Assembly (NCBI GenBank): GCA_015680685.1
Contig: MNCI01019012.1
Location: 6,116 to 70,115, forward strand
Length of the DNA stretch: 64,000 nucleotides
Direction: 5' to 3'
From: Gnetum montanum
Taxonomy: Eukaryota; Streptophyta; Gnetopsida; Gnetales; Gnetaceae
Under the pieces are notes generated by a model, which was not told the origin of the DNA, made no database searches, and saw nothing but the letters and a program-made list of their open reading frames with translations. A program made the translations under genes and the position numbers. Positions 35,268-45,441 of this stretch are shown here, one piece after another; position 1 is the first letter of the stretch, and each line of letters opens with the position of its first letter.

Positions 35268-35732
35268 TGGAAGAAGAAGAAGGTGAGGAAGAGGTGTCGG
35301 CCCCCAAGATGGGGGTGGCAAATAAAGACATAAAGGCCCCAATCTCAGAGGAAAGGGCCACGGTCAAGAAGGAAAGAGCTCCTGTCACTAAGGAAGGGGC
35401 TCTTGTTGTCAAGGAAAATCCTCCTACTAATGAGGAGGACATTTTTGAAGATGAAGAGAAGTCTCCTATGGATGAGGAGGATGCTGGTGCCTCGAAAGGA
35501 AAGGCACCAACAAATAAAGAAGAAGTCGGCATCAACCTAGAGGGAACTTCTGATAGAGATCCCTTTACCGAACACAGTTTAGCATTGGGAGAATGGACGA
35601 ATACCAAGGATGCCACCATGGTTTTGAGTCAGAAAGAAGGGGAACTACAATTAGACATAGGTGAGTTTGACAATGTATTCAATAATGTATCTATGGAAGA
35701 TTCCCCCATTGTCACCCTCAAGGATTTACTAG

Positions 35733-35841
35733 GTAGGAGCCCTCACACTATCATTTTCTTTACTCATCGCCTTGTCACAGTTCACCTTGGTCATTACTGA
35801 CACATTTAGTTGTATGATAGACATCACTATTAATGTTGTAG
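35733..35841 (+). other. Intron 6 of the antisense gene
   Basis: Donor GTAGGAG, acceptor AATGTTGTAG, 109 bases, T-rich. A split Gly codon is restored (LLGPPLICLEP). Confidence 0.7.
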
Positions 35842-35955
35842 GACCCCCTCTGATTTGTTTGGAACCATGTGCCAAGGCCCCCGACAAGCTTACATTCATG
35901 CAAGGGGTCATCAACGACATGATTGACCATCTCAGATAGGTTGATCTTGAAGTGG

Positions 35956-36061
35956 GTAACTAAAGTAGCTACACTAAGCTCTTTGTGTTGCTACGCTAGA
36001 GTTTTTGAGCTTGCTAACCTTGCTATGCTATGTGACTGATGCGCTCTTTGTGTGGTTACAG
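35956..36061 (+). other. Intron 7 of the antisense gene
   Basis: Donor GTAACT, acceptor TGTGGTTACAG, 106 bases. It contains TTGCTACGCTAGAG and TTGCTATGCTATG words of the LTR U3 type. A split Ala codon is restored (DLEVASRLKW). Confidence 0.7.
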
Positions 36062-36882
36062 CCTCTCGACTCAAATGGGACCCGACATGGACATTGAAGG
36101 TTGGTGTCATGCCTACATTCTTATGAGAAGTGGCTGAGGTGCCTCGTCGCATATACCACGAGGCTAGCAAGTACGCTTTACACTCGGCATGCTCCTTGTG
36201 GGAGTGTAGGCACATCAATAAGGACCTACGGAAATGGGTCCACAAAGCTAAGAAAGAGAAGGCTGACCTAAGTGCTGAAGTGGAAGACCTCAAATCAAGG
36301 AATGAATTCCTCATAGCCTGTGATACTAATAATGGCAATTGGTGCACAGCTATGATAGATTATGCTAGATATTGGATAGTCGTGCGACAAAACAATGAAG
36401 CCACTCGAGAAATAATAGAACAACAAATGTAGATGGACTTGTTGGCCCAGAAGAATCAAGATTGGAAGGACTACAGTGCCAGAGTTTACAAGTGGGGGCA
36501 GTCCTAGAAAAATCATAAACATATGTATAAACTGGAACGTGCCACCTACCGCAAACTATACAGAGATGCTTCTATGGAGGCATTTACTTACACAGCGTTT
36601 GTAAATTCCATTGGTGCTTCTGAGGCCTATAAAAAGTTCAAGGAGTAGCTAAAGGTCACTGAATCTCCTAAATGGGAAGTGCATCTTCCCACAGGTGAGA
36701 CCGTTACTGCCTCCTTTTCTCCAAGACCACCAAGATGAACGACCGTCAAAATGGAGAAAGCTACTACAGACGCTAAACCAAGCAATAGGCATTGGGCTAA
36801 TATCATGGAGGAGGAGATCTGGCACCACCTTGGGCTCAATTTTGATCGCATACCCTTTGAAACAAACATAGTCTCATCTTGG

Positions 36883-36964
36883 GTTAGTTACTTTTTGCTA
36901 TAGGAAAAGCTTATGATAGCTTTCATGTGTTGCTCTAGTTGACTACTTCACTTTTGCAATGCAG
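36883..36964 (+). other. Intron 8 of the antisense gene
   Basis: Donor GTTAGT, acceptor TTGCAATGCAG, 82 bases, phase 0. The frame continues from IVSSWG-side codon TGG into VTDEDTWPVKGG. Confidence 0.65.
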
Positions 36965-37105
36965 GTTACAGATGAAGACACATGGCCTGTAAAGGGTGGA
37001 AGTGAAGAGTAAAACAAGGGAAATGTAGAAGAAGGCAATGCAGAAGGGAATGATGCAGGAGTGAACAATGTAGGCAAAGATGATGTGGATGAAGATAACC
37101 CATGA

Positions 37106-37215
37106 CAGCATGGGATTTTTTTGAAATTTTGAAGTTTTTGTAAAACTTTTGCAAACTTTGGAAAGACTTTAATGAAAATTGGTTTTATGCTATGTTATGT
37201 TTTCTCGACTTTATG
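37106..37215 (+). terminator. Probable 3' untranslated region with AATGAA signal
   Basis: After the stop codon at 37103-37105 the sequence is T-rich with AATGAAAA at 37171-37178, a plausible plant polyadenylation element. It ends where the next tandem repeats begin. Confidence 0.35.
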
Positions 37216-37370
37216 TTTTAGTTTTAGGCCATTTCGGGCCCTCGCTAGTTTTAGGTCATTTCGGGCCATCGATAGTTTTAGGCCATTTCGAGCCATCGGA
37301 TAGTAGGGTAGTTTTAGGCCATTTCGGACCATAATATAGTTTTAGGCCATTTCAGGCTAGGGCATGGTAA
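37216..37370. repeat. Tandem repeat TAGTTTTAGGCCATTTCGGG, five copies
   Basis: Five copies with spacings of about 28-36 bases. As reverse complement (GGCCCGAAATGGCCTAAAACT) they match the two-copy repeat just after protease in the tandem array (50949-50996 and 58615-58670). The repeat occupies the same place, directly downstream of protease, in both elements. Confidence 0.85.
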
Positions 37371-37639
37371 AGAAGTGATACGCTAACAATTTAGAAAATG
37401 GTTAATTAATACCTAGCGTAGAAAGATGAATGAAAAACAAAAAGGTGATTAATATACAAAGGATGCAAAGTGGGCAAGAAGTAGTGAGGTTGCTATGCTA
37501 GGCGTAACTGCTTCTTGATCCATCATGGGTTGGGCGAGGCATAAGGTCAAGATGCTTTGCTATGACCTTTGCCTACATCATTATCCTCCGCTTGGAAGGG
37601 CAACTCAATCCATGTGCTTTCATTTTTTGGACCAGCGTG

Positions 37640-38330
37640 ATGAGTCAGTTGTCTTGTCAAACAGTTAGTGTTTACAGAGACAGGCGCTTCACTCTCAGAG
37701 GTTACGACCTCTTAGCCTTGTTCCATATCCACATTGTTGATAGCTTGTGTTGCTACCTTGTTTCCATGAATTACCACCTCCCTCCCTGCATAGGGTAGAT
37801 GGATCTCCTAATGGATGGGTGAAGAGATGGCCCTAAGTTGTGCTAACCATGACCTTCCTAAGATCAGGTTAAACCTAGATATCTCTTCAACCATGATGAA
37901 CATTGCATTTGTCGGGAACTAGTCCCCTACCACAAAATCAATATGGACCATGTCTTTTACCACGACCCATGCCCCATTGAATGACTTTAAGCATGATGTT
38001 GTTGTGGGTCTGATCTAGCCAATCAAACCCAATGTCCACAATAGGAAAAGGGATGATGTTTGTAGCAACCCCATCATCGATGTGTACCCTCCAGATCTTA
38101 TGTTGACCGACCTAGATTGTGATGAATAGAAGTGCTGTTGTCACCTAACCCTTTTCAGGGTCTTCCCTAATGGAATCATCACAAAAAGTTAGTTGAGATG
38201 GCTTTGGTTCTATAGGCACAGAAGGAAGCATGATTGAATGGATCACCTTCTCTTCTGCTGGCATGTTCTTGTCAATAGGAATTTCCATTAACATGTAAAC
38301 CAAAGCCTTACGGTGCTCAGTAGATGTCAT
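37640..38330 (-). pseudogene. pro: Tat-like retropepsin (aspartic protease), decayed
   Basis: Leftward from about 38110 the frame gives VHIDDGVATNII. After a frameshift it reads FNLILGRSWLAQLRAISSPI, near 37870-37800. The same motifs occur in the array's proteases (VDDGATTNVV, FNMILGRPWLAQLRAISSP). The usual D-T/S-G triplet reads DDG. The enzyme would cut the gag-pol precursor. The frame has stops (TAG near 37787) and at least one shift. It is continuous with gag upstream. Confidence 0.8.
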
Positions 38331-40976
38331 GATTAGGTCGTATAGGCTTAGCGTAGTGTTTTTCTATTTTAGAGCCTGCTTAACCTGTGAGATGGCACCC
38401 AAAAGGTCTTAGCTACCTTCTGATTTACTGCCTTTCTCCTCTTCTATTCGTCCCAGAAGATAAATTTTTGAGGAGGGATAGTTTCAGGTTTGGGTTCAGG
38501 CCCTTTTGGGCAAGGTGGCGAAGACTATGCATGGGTAACAATGTCATTTTTTGGAAATGAGGATGTAGGTGTAGGGGGTGAGAGTGTAGGCTTGGAAGTA
38601 CCTGGGGTGGTATCTTCCTTTGACGTCTCACCAGTGAAGCGCACTTCTTATTTCTTAGGATGAGAACACTGTAAAGTTGTCTTATGTGGTGTGGGGGTTG
38701 TTGAATGGCTTGGCCTCCTGATAACAAATGGATCTAATGGTGTTAATGTGCATGGCAATGGTGCAGTTCTGCTAACAGGTGGTGTAGGGGTAGATGCCCA
38801 AGGAATAGATGGTGCAAGGGGAGATGTCCAGGGAGGGACTCTTAGGAAAAAAGGTTGTTGCGATCTTTTCTTATCTGTTGGGGATGCTGGTGTGCTACAC
38901 TAAGGCACATAGACTACAAATGGCTACTAGGGTGGTCTAGGATTACTATCAACACTAATGATGTTGATAATGTAACCAACGTTTCTAGCGTTGAGAGGGT
39001 TAGTGTAGATGTGCAGGGATTGATTCGCAGGATGCACTAGATTGCTTTCATCTAGTACTAGTTTTCCCTAATCAATCATTTTTTGGATGTCATCGTTCAA
39101 TGCCATGCAATAATCCATGTCGTGACCACACTGTTGGTGGTACTCACCAAACCACTCTAGCTTGAAACCTTTAGGAACTGGGGGCTCATTGGGCAAAGCC
39201 AACGAGGGGTTCTTGAGGAGTTCACAATACTGATGATGCTTCTTGGCTCCATCCTCCGACATCTGCTTGTGTTGGATGTATGCTGCTACTAGTAGTTTCT
39301 TTAGAAGATCTGAAGGTTTGATGGGTAGCAGGATATACTTTGAGTGATCTTTACACTCAAATTTCAGTTTGGGTGGTGCAAATGTCTCAAGTCAAGGTGT
39401 AGGAGGTTGCAATGCATTGCCCTATGTGGGCATGGGGTTAGCTATAGCTGTGACCAGTTTCTTGTTGTTCTTGTTACTATTTTTATTAGGTTTGGGTTTG
39501 CCCTCATTCGCCTCAGTGACCACTGTGGCTGTAGCAGCCTTATCCTTGTCCTTCTTCGGGAAGGTGTTCTTGTATGCAACGTAGGCTGGGTCCTTCCTTG
39601 CCCTAGCCGCATCCTGTATGCTCTTAGTCTAGGTGAAAGCCTGACTGAGAGTGCACAGAGCGAGATAATATAGCTTATACTTAATAAAGTCATTTACTAC
39701 ACCCTTAAAGATGGCCAGGAAATGGGCCTCTGCAATGGGCTCGCAGATTTCATTAAGGGTTGCGCTCTAGCGTTGGATGAACTTTTGGACTAGTTCCAGT
39801 GGGTCTTGTTTCATGCTCATCAACTAATCCAGCGTGACCTCTGGTTTGAATTTGTACTTGAAGTACATCACGAGTTGGGTCAGAAGCTCCTCTAAGGTTG
39901 ATATGGAGGAGTGTGGAAGGGCACGATACCAATCCAGGGCTTTTCTAATTAGAGACATGGCAAAGACACAGATGATCATATGCGGCCATTGTTGCAAAAG
40001 AAGCGACTCAGACCTAAATGTAACAAGGTATGCACTGGGATCTCCCTCCCCATTGTATTTCATGAAATGGGGGAGTGACATCCCTGGGGGTAACGTTAGT
40101 GCAGGGATTTCTGGGCTGATGGGATCATCCTGGTAGAAGTCGATGACTTATACCGTATTACACTTGACAGCCTTGAGGAATTTTATTTCCTTAGTAAGGG
40201 TCTAGATAAGCTAGAATGCTTGATCCAGACCCAAGGATGATGTAGATGGTTGGGGAACCACAGGGGAAACTCCCATCTATGGAGTAGCAAGGGTAGCAGT
40301 GTGACCTATCAGCAGTGCTGTTGGGGTGGCCCCTACGAACTGTCTTGCTTGTGGCATCCACTAACCAATAGGTGGTGCTATTGTAGCAACAGCTAAGGGT
40401 TGCACCATGGGGTAGACTATTTGCATGGCCAGTGGAATAGACCATATCCCCATGCTGGGTGGTATCTTTTGTGGCACTTGGTAGCTCTGATGGTGAATGT
40501 TAAACATCTGCGATGGTAAGGTAGTAGGAGGAGAGGAGAGGAGAGGTGAATGTAGACAAGCCTAGGCCCGCCGTCGATGATGGGATAAGTGTAAATGCAA
40601 GAATAGAGGTGGAAGCTGCATGCGACTGTGAAGTAGGTATGGTATGAATGTGTGGTAAGGTAGCTGTGATCAATACATGATGGGACACAAGAATAGACTA
40701 ATGAACAATTTGTAGAGGAATAGTGGGTGAGAACGAGACAGGGGAATAAGGACATTGATATGTCGAGGGCATGACATGGCTACCCATTGCTGATGTGATC
40801 ACGGGTTGCGATGGTGTAGGCATGATTATGAAGGGAGTGGCAATAGACAGCAGGTTCATCCAAAAGGATGGGATAGGAGGGATGGTGGTAGGGTTGGTCT
40901 GATCCCCCCTCCCATCTGATTGGGAATCCAAATCATCCTATCCATCCTAGAAAGCCTCATCGTGATGAGATGCCAT
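38331..40976 (-). pseudogene. gag: Tat-like gag (decayed)
   Basis: ATG 40976 starts MASHHDEAF, followed by a long P/T/S-rich N-terminus (about 40930-40420). The capsid core lies at 40081-39824 (SLPHFMKYNGEGDPSAYLVTF, KALDWYRALP), the retrotransposon gag family. A zinc-binding Cys-His motif of the Tat type lies at 39262-39068 (YCELLKNPS, then YHQQCGHDMDYCMALNDDI). The array's gag reads almost the same at both places. Downstream of the zinc motif the frame leads to protease. In-frame stops interrupt it. Confidence 0.8.
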
Positions 40977-41749
40977 GCCCTGCAACTCCCCAAGCCTAAG
41001 GACCTGGAAATGTTAATCTAGAATCCATTGGTTTCTTTTCGTTAAGGGGATGGAAATGCTAGGAGTAAGAATAAATTCCTTTCCATTGCAGTAGGTAAAC
41101 TCGAAGCTATGCTTCTCTTCAAACTCTTGTGCATCTAAGGGCAGGTTTTCCTACACCTTAGCATAGAGGAAACTGTATCACTCGTGTTGTTGGGCCAACC
41201 CCTCATGTCCCCAATTTTGGATCCTGATGGATCAATGTGGCCCTAGCCCTAGGCTGAGTGGTTTTTTAGTACCTGTGATACCTCAAACCATAAGGGGAAC
41301 CTCAACGCTAGAGGTGTTAGCAACAGTGCTTGGTGTAGTCATTGTCGTAAAGCTAAATGGGTTTGCAAACGAGAAAAACAAGAAGATCGGAAGGAAATCA
41401 AAAGCTTTATGTCCTGCCGAATTCCAAAGGAATCATCAAAGCGACCGATCTGTACCACATGATGTGTAAACAACCACAAAAGGGTGTCATGTTTATGCTA
41501 GTGTGCGATGGGGTACAGAATGTGAGCAAAACTACTATAAATAAAAGGGTCAAAAGGTGATCGGAGGCTTTATGTCCTTCTAAATTCCAAAGGAATCATC
41601 AAAGCGACCGATCTAAATCACATGATGCATAAAAAATCACTAAAGGGTGTCAAGTTTATGCTAGTGTGTGTCGGGGTGCAAAATGCTTACAGGACTACCA
41701 TAACACACAGAAAAGGGCATTGAAGGCCCTCCATCTAGCGCCAGAAAAA
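40977..41749 (-). other. Leader of the Tat-like element with a 163-bp tandem duplication
   Basis: It lies between gag and the primer site. CTTTATGTCC recurs at 41405 and 41568, with AATTCCAAAGGAATCATCAA and CGACCGATCT in both copies, giving a period of 163 bases (41395-41740). Open frames at 41227-41560 on + are probably incidental. Confidence 0.7.
41728..41744 (-). other. Primer-binding site of the Tat-like element
   Basis: On the - strand TGGCGCTAGATGGAGGG follows the 5' LTR after TTTTTC. The array has TGGCACTAGAAGGATGG and TGGTGCTATAAGGAGGG at the same place, so all three share one primer tRNA. I could not name that tRNA with certainty. Confidence 0.75.
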
Positions 41750-43672
41750 TGTAGCGAACAAAAATGTTGGTGGTTTAAAAACACTAAGAGGTCATCGATC
41801 ATGATAGTCTTAACCTCGTATCCACACGAGGGTCATCCTAGATTAAACAGAAACGAGATGCCCTGAATGGTTTGGTTGATTAGACAAGGACTTAATTGGT
41901 GTCACTAAACCTTTTGCAAACATATAATGTGAAAATAATGTTTATAGCGTAAAATATTGATTATTATATACGAGGAACAAAAATGATGTAAAATGTAATG
42001 GCAAATAGGAGAAGAAAGTAAACTAGGACTAAGAAATGCACCACTTTCAAGGCTACAAATTTACTTTATCAGAGTGGATACAATCAATTGCATTACACTG
42101 GGAAGCACAAAGATCTTGAAAGTAACCAAATACATTCAAAGCGAGCCAACTGTATGCTTGAACGTGGATTCACAAGCTAACAATGCAAAGGGCTACAAAG
42201 GAAATGGAAAAGAGTTAATAGGATGCAAAATAAAAATGCAAAATGTTTTGCTAACAGGTTTTTGTTTATATCATTTGCTAGCAACAAATGCCAAAAATGC
42301 TAAGAATTGTCAACTGTGCACAAAGCTGCTCAAAATTGCCAACCACTAAAATTTGCCAACCAATGCCCAATTTTTCAACCCTTTGAGCATTACTTGTTAG
42401 GGTGTTTATAGGGCTAGGAACATGCAAAAGATGCGGTCTGGAAGCCGTGTGTCCTGGACCTATCAGACGTTGATGTGTCCATGCTGCATGGACATGCAAA
42501 GCTAATTGATGAGCTTGCTATGCTACAATTATGCTGTCAGAACTAAAGACGTTGGGATTAAGTGTGCCATCAATGCAGATAAGAAGTAAAGTGTACCGAT
42601 GTAGCATGGCCACCTGCTACACTGTGCTACTCTGTGGAGCATAGCCATGTTAGCGTAGCATAGCTGCTTACTATGCTATGCTACACCCAACCACGTTCTA
42701 CACTGTGCTATGCTGTGGAGCGTAGTCATGTTAGTGTAGCGTAGCTGCTCACTATGCTATCCTACACTGTGTACCATAGCTTATTTAGCATAGCGTAGCT
42801 ATTTGCTACGTCATTCTATGCTATGTAGCATAGCATAGCATAACCACTAGTTTGAAGAAGAAATATGGGTGGAGCCAATTGCAATTTCTAGAAGCTTTTG
42901 AAGTGTTTTGGCTGGCTCTGCATGTTTGCTACGCTACATAGCGTAGCATAGCATAGCATCTAGCCTTAACCGCGATTTGCATTACAAGCGCTTGTTTGCA
43001 ATTCATGCTGACAATCTGTAGCCTTTTCTCTTTGCGACACAAAGCATGTGAACTTGCTGATCCTGCATCCTAAGACACCTCTTGTCATTCTCGCATCATT
43101 GTTACATTATGCTACGCTACGTAGTGTAGCATAGTGTAGCAGCCAACATAGCCTACTTTTTGCTTAATTTGCTACTTTTCTAGTAAGAGGAGCTTTGTCG
43201 AAGGACTTGAAATTAGTGAAGCAACTGGTCTTGAAGACCGAAAGTGCTTACTCAGTGTAATTAAAATCACTAAGTTGGGCCTTTCTACCTTGCTTTCACT
43301 ACGCCGTGCTACACTGCGTAGTGTAGCATAGCATAGCACTTCATCCTACAACTGTCTTTTGAGGCCTACTACGCTACATAGCGTAGCATAGCGTAGCAAA
43401 CTTCTTCACTAGAAAACTTACTGAACTGTTTTACACAACTTGAGCACCGTTGACAACCCTACACATTGCTCTTGAGTAGACTGTCAGCTGGATGAACTAC
43501 CCAAGTGGACAGGCCGATGAGTCCATTGGGCCTATCAACATTGGAAGTAGAAAATTTGCCGAACTGGACAATCTAAACTCAGAGTGTTCGTTTTCCGCCA
43601 AACTGCCATGATGCTACCTGAATTTTAAGGACCTGGTGAAGCAAGAATGCCTTGAAAATTTAGGATATTTTA
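41750..43672 (-). repeat. 5' LTR of the Tat-like element
   Basis: It is 1923 bp. On the - strand the start has decayed from TGAAACACC to TAAAATATCC; the end is TTCGCTACA. The TATA box has one change (TATAAACA, 42410-42403). TACGCTA-type clusters lie at 42595-43410. Confidence 0.9.
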
Positions 43673-44201
43673 GATGTTCTTGCATTGTATTTTCTTTTTA
43701 ATAATTCCCATGATTTTTCATGACATTTACCACTAAAAGTCATTTCTTTAAAAAAGTTGCTATGAAACTTGAAAAAAATTAAGGCTTACTTGAAAATGCC
43801 TTAAATGACCATAAACTACTATGTGCAACATATTTTATCTCTCACACCTCGATCTACTTTAAATATAAATTGAATTTAAGAATACAAAATGATATTATTT
43901 TATATAAAAAACATTGCAAACTGTAAAAAAAATTGTAGTAGTTCACGAAAAACCAAAGAATCCTAATCCCAAAACATGATGAAGATACTTACTAGTCAAC
44001 ATTTGAATACAGAAGTAAGATATTAATCACTAAAACAAAGTTCTTTTGTTGTAATTCTAACTCTATGGTGTTTCAATCTAAGCAAATATGTGAATAAAAT
44101 TTTATTGTTTATTTTTATACTTAGTTCAATATTAAATACACCTAACTATCAATACATCATAAATACCTCATGATGTTGGAAGGTTTAGACATGAAAATTG
44201 T
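43673..44201 (-). other. Leader segment of the split non-autonomous element
   Basis: It lies between the Tat-like element and the primer-binding site at 44202-44214. It is AT-rich and has no open frame of note. It joins 25121 when the Tat-like element is removed. Confidence 0.5.
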
Positions 44202-44214
44202 AACTCTAATACCA
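44202..44214 (-). other. Primer-binding site, initiator-Met tRNA type
   Basis: TGGTATTAGAGTT on the - strand, two or three bases from the common TGGTATCAGAGC. It lies 10 bases inside the LTR end at 44225. Confidence 0.7.
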
Positions 44215-44224
44215 TATTAAGTTT

Positions 44225-44688
44225 TGTGATATTTTGATCGCTAGGTCCAAGAAAACTAGAAACAATTTAATAACTCTTACAAGTAAGAAACATATTGAAG
44301 TTATAACATACTATGGATACTACAACCATCATGTTCTTATGTGTTGAGGTTACACTTTCATAGTTAAGATGTATAAAAAAAGATAAAGGCTAATAGACAA
44401 TGTTTCTTTATTTCTAATGCATGTAATGTATGTTATGACTAGACCAACTTTACACATATATAGGTAAGAAAGAATAGTCATGTTGATAAAACAAATAAAC
44501 ATAATAAGTTATTAATACTAATTAATGGACACAAATAAATTTACTTATAAAACATTAATTAACAAGCAATATCATGTACCATCACGATGACGGTGTTATG
44601 CACTATGAAAGTTTATACAAATGTTCATGGTGTTACATAATATAGACCTTAATCGTTGAGCTTGCTAGAATATCTTAAATCTTTAATA
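44225..44688 (-). repeat. 5' LTR of the split non-autonomous element
   Basis: It is 464 bp and pairs with 21023-21529. On the - strand it ends ATATCACA before the primer site. It lacks the inverted duplication of its partner. Confidence 0.8.
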
Positions 44689-45441
44689 GTTTGACTATGT
44701 TTATTATTTATCATAGTTATCATATAGATTTGGAGAGGGTTCATTGTATTTGTTTAAAGGATCATTAACTAAATATATTTAATAGTTACAAATACCATAG
44801 AAAGATTTAATTATGATATTATATATGGTTAATATTTCAAAACTCATATTGTAAATATTCTTATCATGGAATTCAAAGAAATTTGAGTACTAAATGAAAA
44901 TCTTATTTTAAGATAATATTAGAGTATAATTAATCCTTTTCTTTTGGTTTTAACTAAGAATCCAACTACCAATTATAATCCTATAACACTAAGTTATATT
45001 TAATCCATAAGTATCACTTTTTTCGAAATACTTCATAATTCTCATGTAGTTAATAAGTAATAAGGTATTTGTATCAAATATTTTATGGCCTCTAGATGAA
45101 GAATGACAAGATTTATAGACTAAAATTTTCATAACTTCTAGATGAAGAACAAGATTTTTGTATCAAATTGTTTATGATCATGGGATGAAGAACAAAATTT
45201 TTGCATTATCCATTGAATTATATCATACTTTTCTATTATCTCATCCTACTTGGGGACATAGCATATTATAAATGTATGTATTTGTGACATTTTGTAAAAC
45301 TTAAGAAAAAATTCAATATATACTAATTTTTCAAGCCCTAACTACTTCTTGTTATAAATAAAAATATCTTGTGGTAGTTGGCTTCTTAGATAAAATGAAA
45401 ACTTATAATACCCTAACTAATTTTTTTATGGTAATAGTACC
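44689..45441. other. AT-rich flank with a weak three-copy repeat
   Basis: No gene is recognised. At 45078-45212 the words TAGATGAAGAA and ACAAGATTTTTG recur three times at about 50-60 bases. The last five bases, GTACC (45437-45441), are the left target duplication of the tandem array. Confidence 0.5.

Larger units (their letters stand above)
33043..37105 (+). pseudogene. Antisense multi-exon gene inside the Tat-like element (unknown protein)
   Basis: I do not recognise the family. Proposed exons: 33043-33161, 33313-about 33460, about 33732-34139, 34223-34496, 34593-35132, 35268-35732, 35842-35955, 36062-36882 and 36965-37105. All introns start GT and end AG, and the last six junctions keep one frame, giving about 1000 codons. 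The start reads MAPKKECKHTTLAKVDEVKE. Exon 4 reads FYIDKERLHGNTDVLNLAQ. Exon 6 is acidic (VEEEEGEEE) with K/E/A/P repeats. Exon 8 holds a coiled coil (KAKKEKADLSAEVEDLKSRN). The last exon is rich in N, E, G and D. In-frame TAG, TGA and TAA stops fit decay of CAG, CGA and CAA. Its strand is opposite to gag-pol, so its introns would survive retrotransposition. It could be an accessory gene of the element or a captured host gene. Confidence 0.7.
25122..43672 (-). mobile_element. Giant Tat-like Ty3/gypsy retrotransposon with antisense gene, - strand
   Basis: The LTRs at 25122-26981 and 41750-43672 match along their length. Reading leftward, the order is 5' LTR, primer site, leader, gag, protease, tandem repeats, a region holding an antisense multi-exon gene, more repeats, RT, two RNase H domains, integrase, repeats, a 3' untranslated region, a polypurine tract and the 3' LTR. 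The second, archaeal-type RNase H is a mark of the Tat lineage. The element is about 18.5 kb. The flanks TACAT and GATGT do not form a clear target duplication. It sits inside the older element 21023-44688. Confidence 0.88.
21023..44688 (-). mobile_element. Old non-autonomous LTR element, split by two later insertions
   Basis: Matching LTRs lie at 21023-21529 and 44225-44688. On the - strand the right LTR is followed by a primer-binding site (TGGTATTAGAGTT, 44214-44202) close to the initiator-Met tRNA complement TGGTATCAGAGC. Removing the solo LTR (21588-22537) and the Tat-like element (25122-43672) leaves an internal region of about 3.1 kb (44201-43673, 25121-22543, 21582-21530). It holds no reverse transcriptase or integrase motif. 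No clear target duplication remains (left TTTTT, right GTTTG). It may be a LARD-type element. Confidence 0.7.

Noticed and set aside
40417-40755. Ser/Tyr/His-rich open frame of 112 codons on -
   Set aside because: It is an alternative frame of the P/T/S-rich gag N-terminus, which is in frame with ATG 40976 and the fragment 40931-40698.
25925-43410. TACGCTA clusters as centromeric satellite
   Set aside because: The copies are confined to the Tat-like element's LTRs and introns and do not form a long head-to-tail array.
25117-43677. Target duplication of the Tat-like element (TACAT / GATGT)
   Set aside because: Only two of five bases agree; not better than chance, even allowing for transitions.
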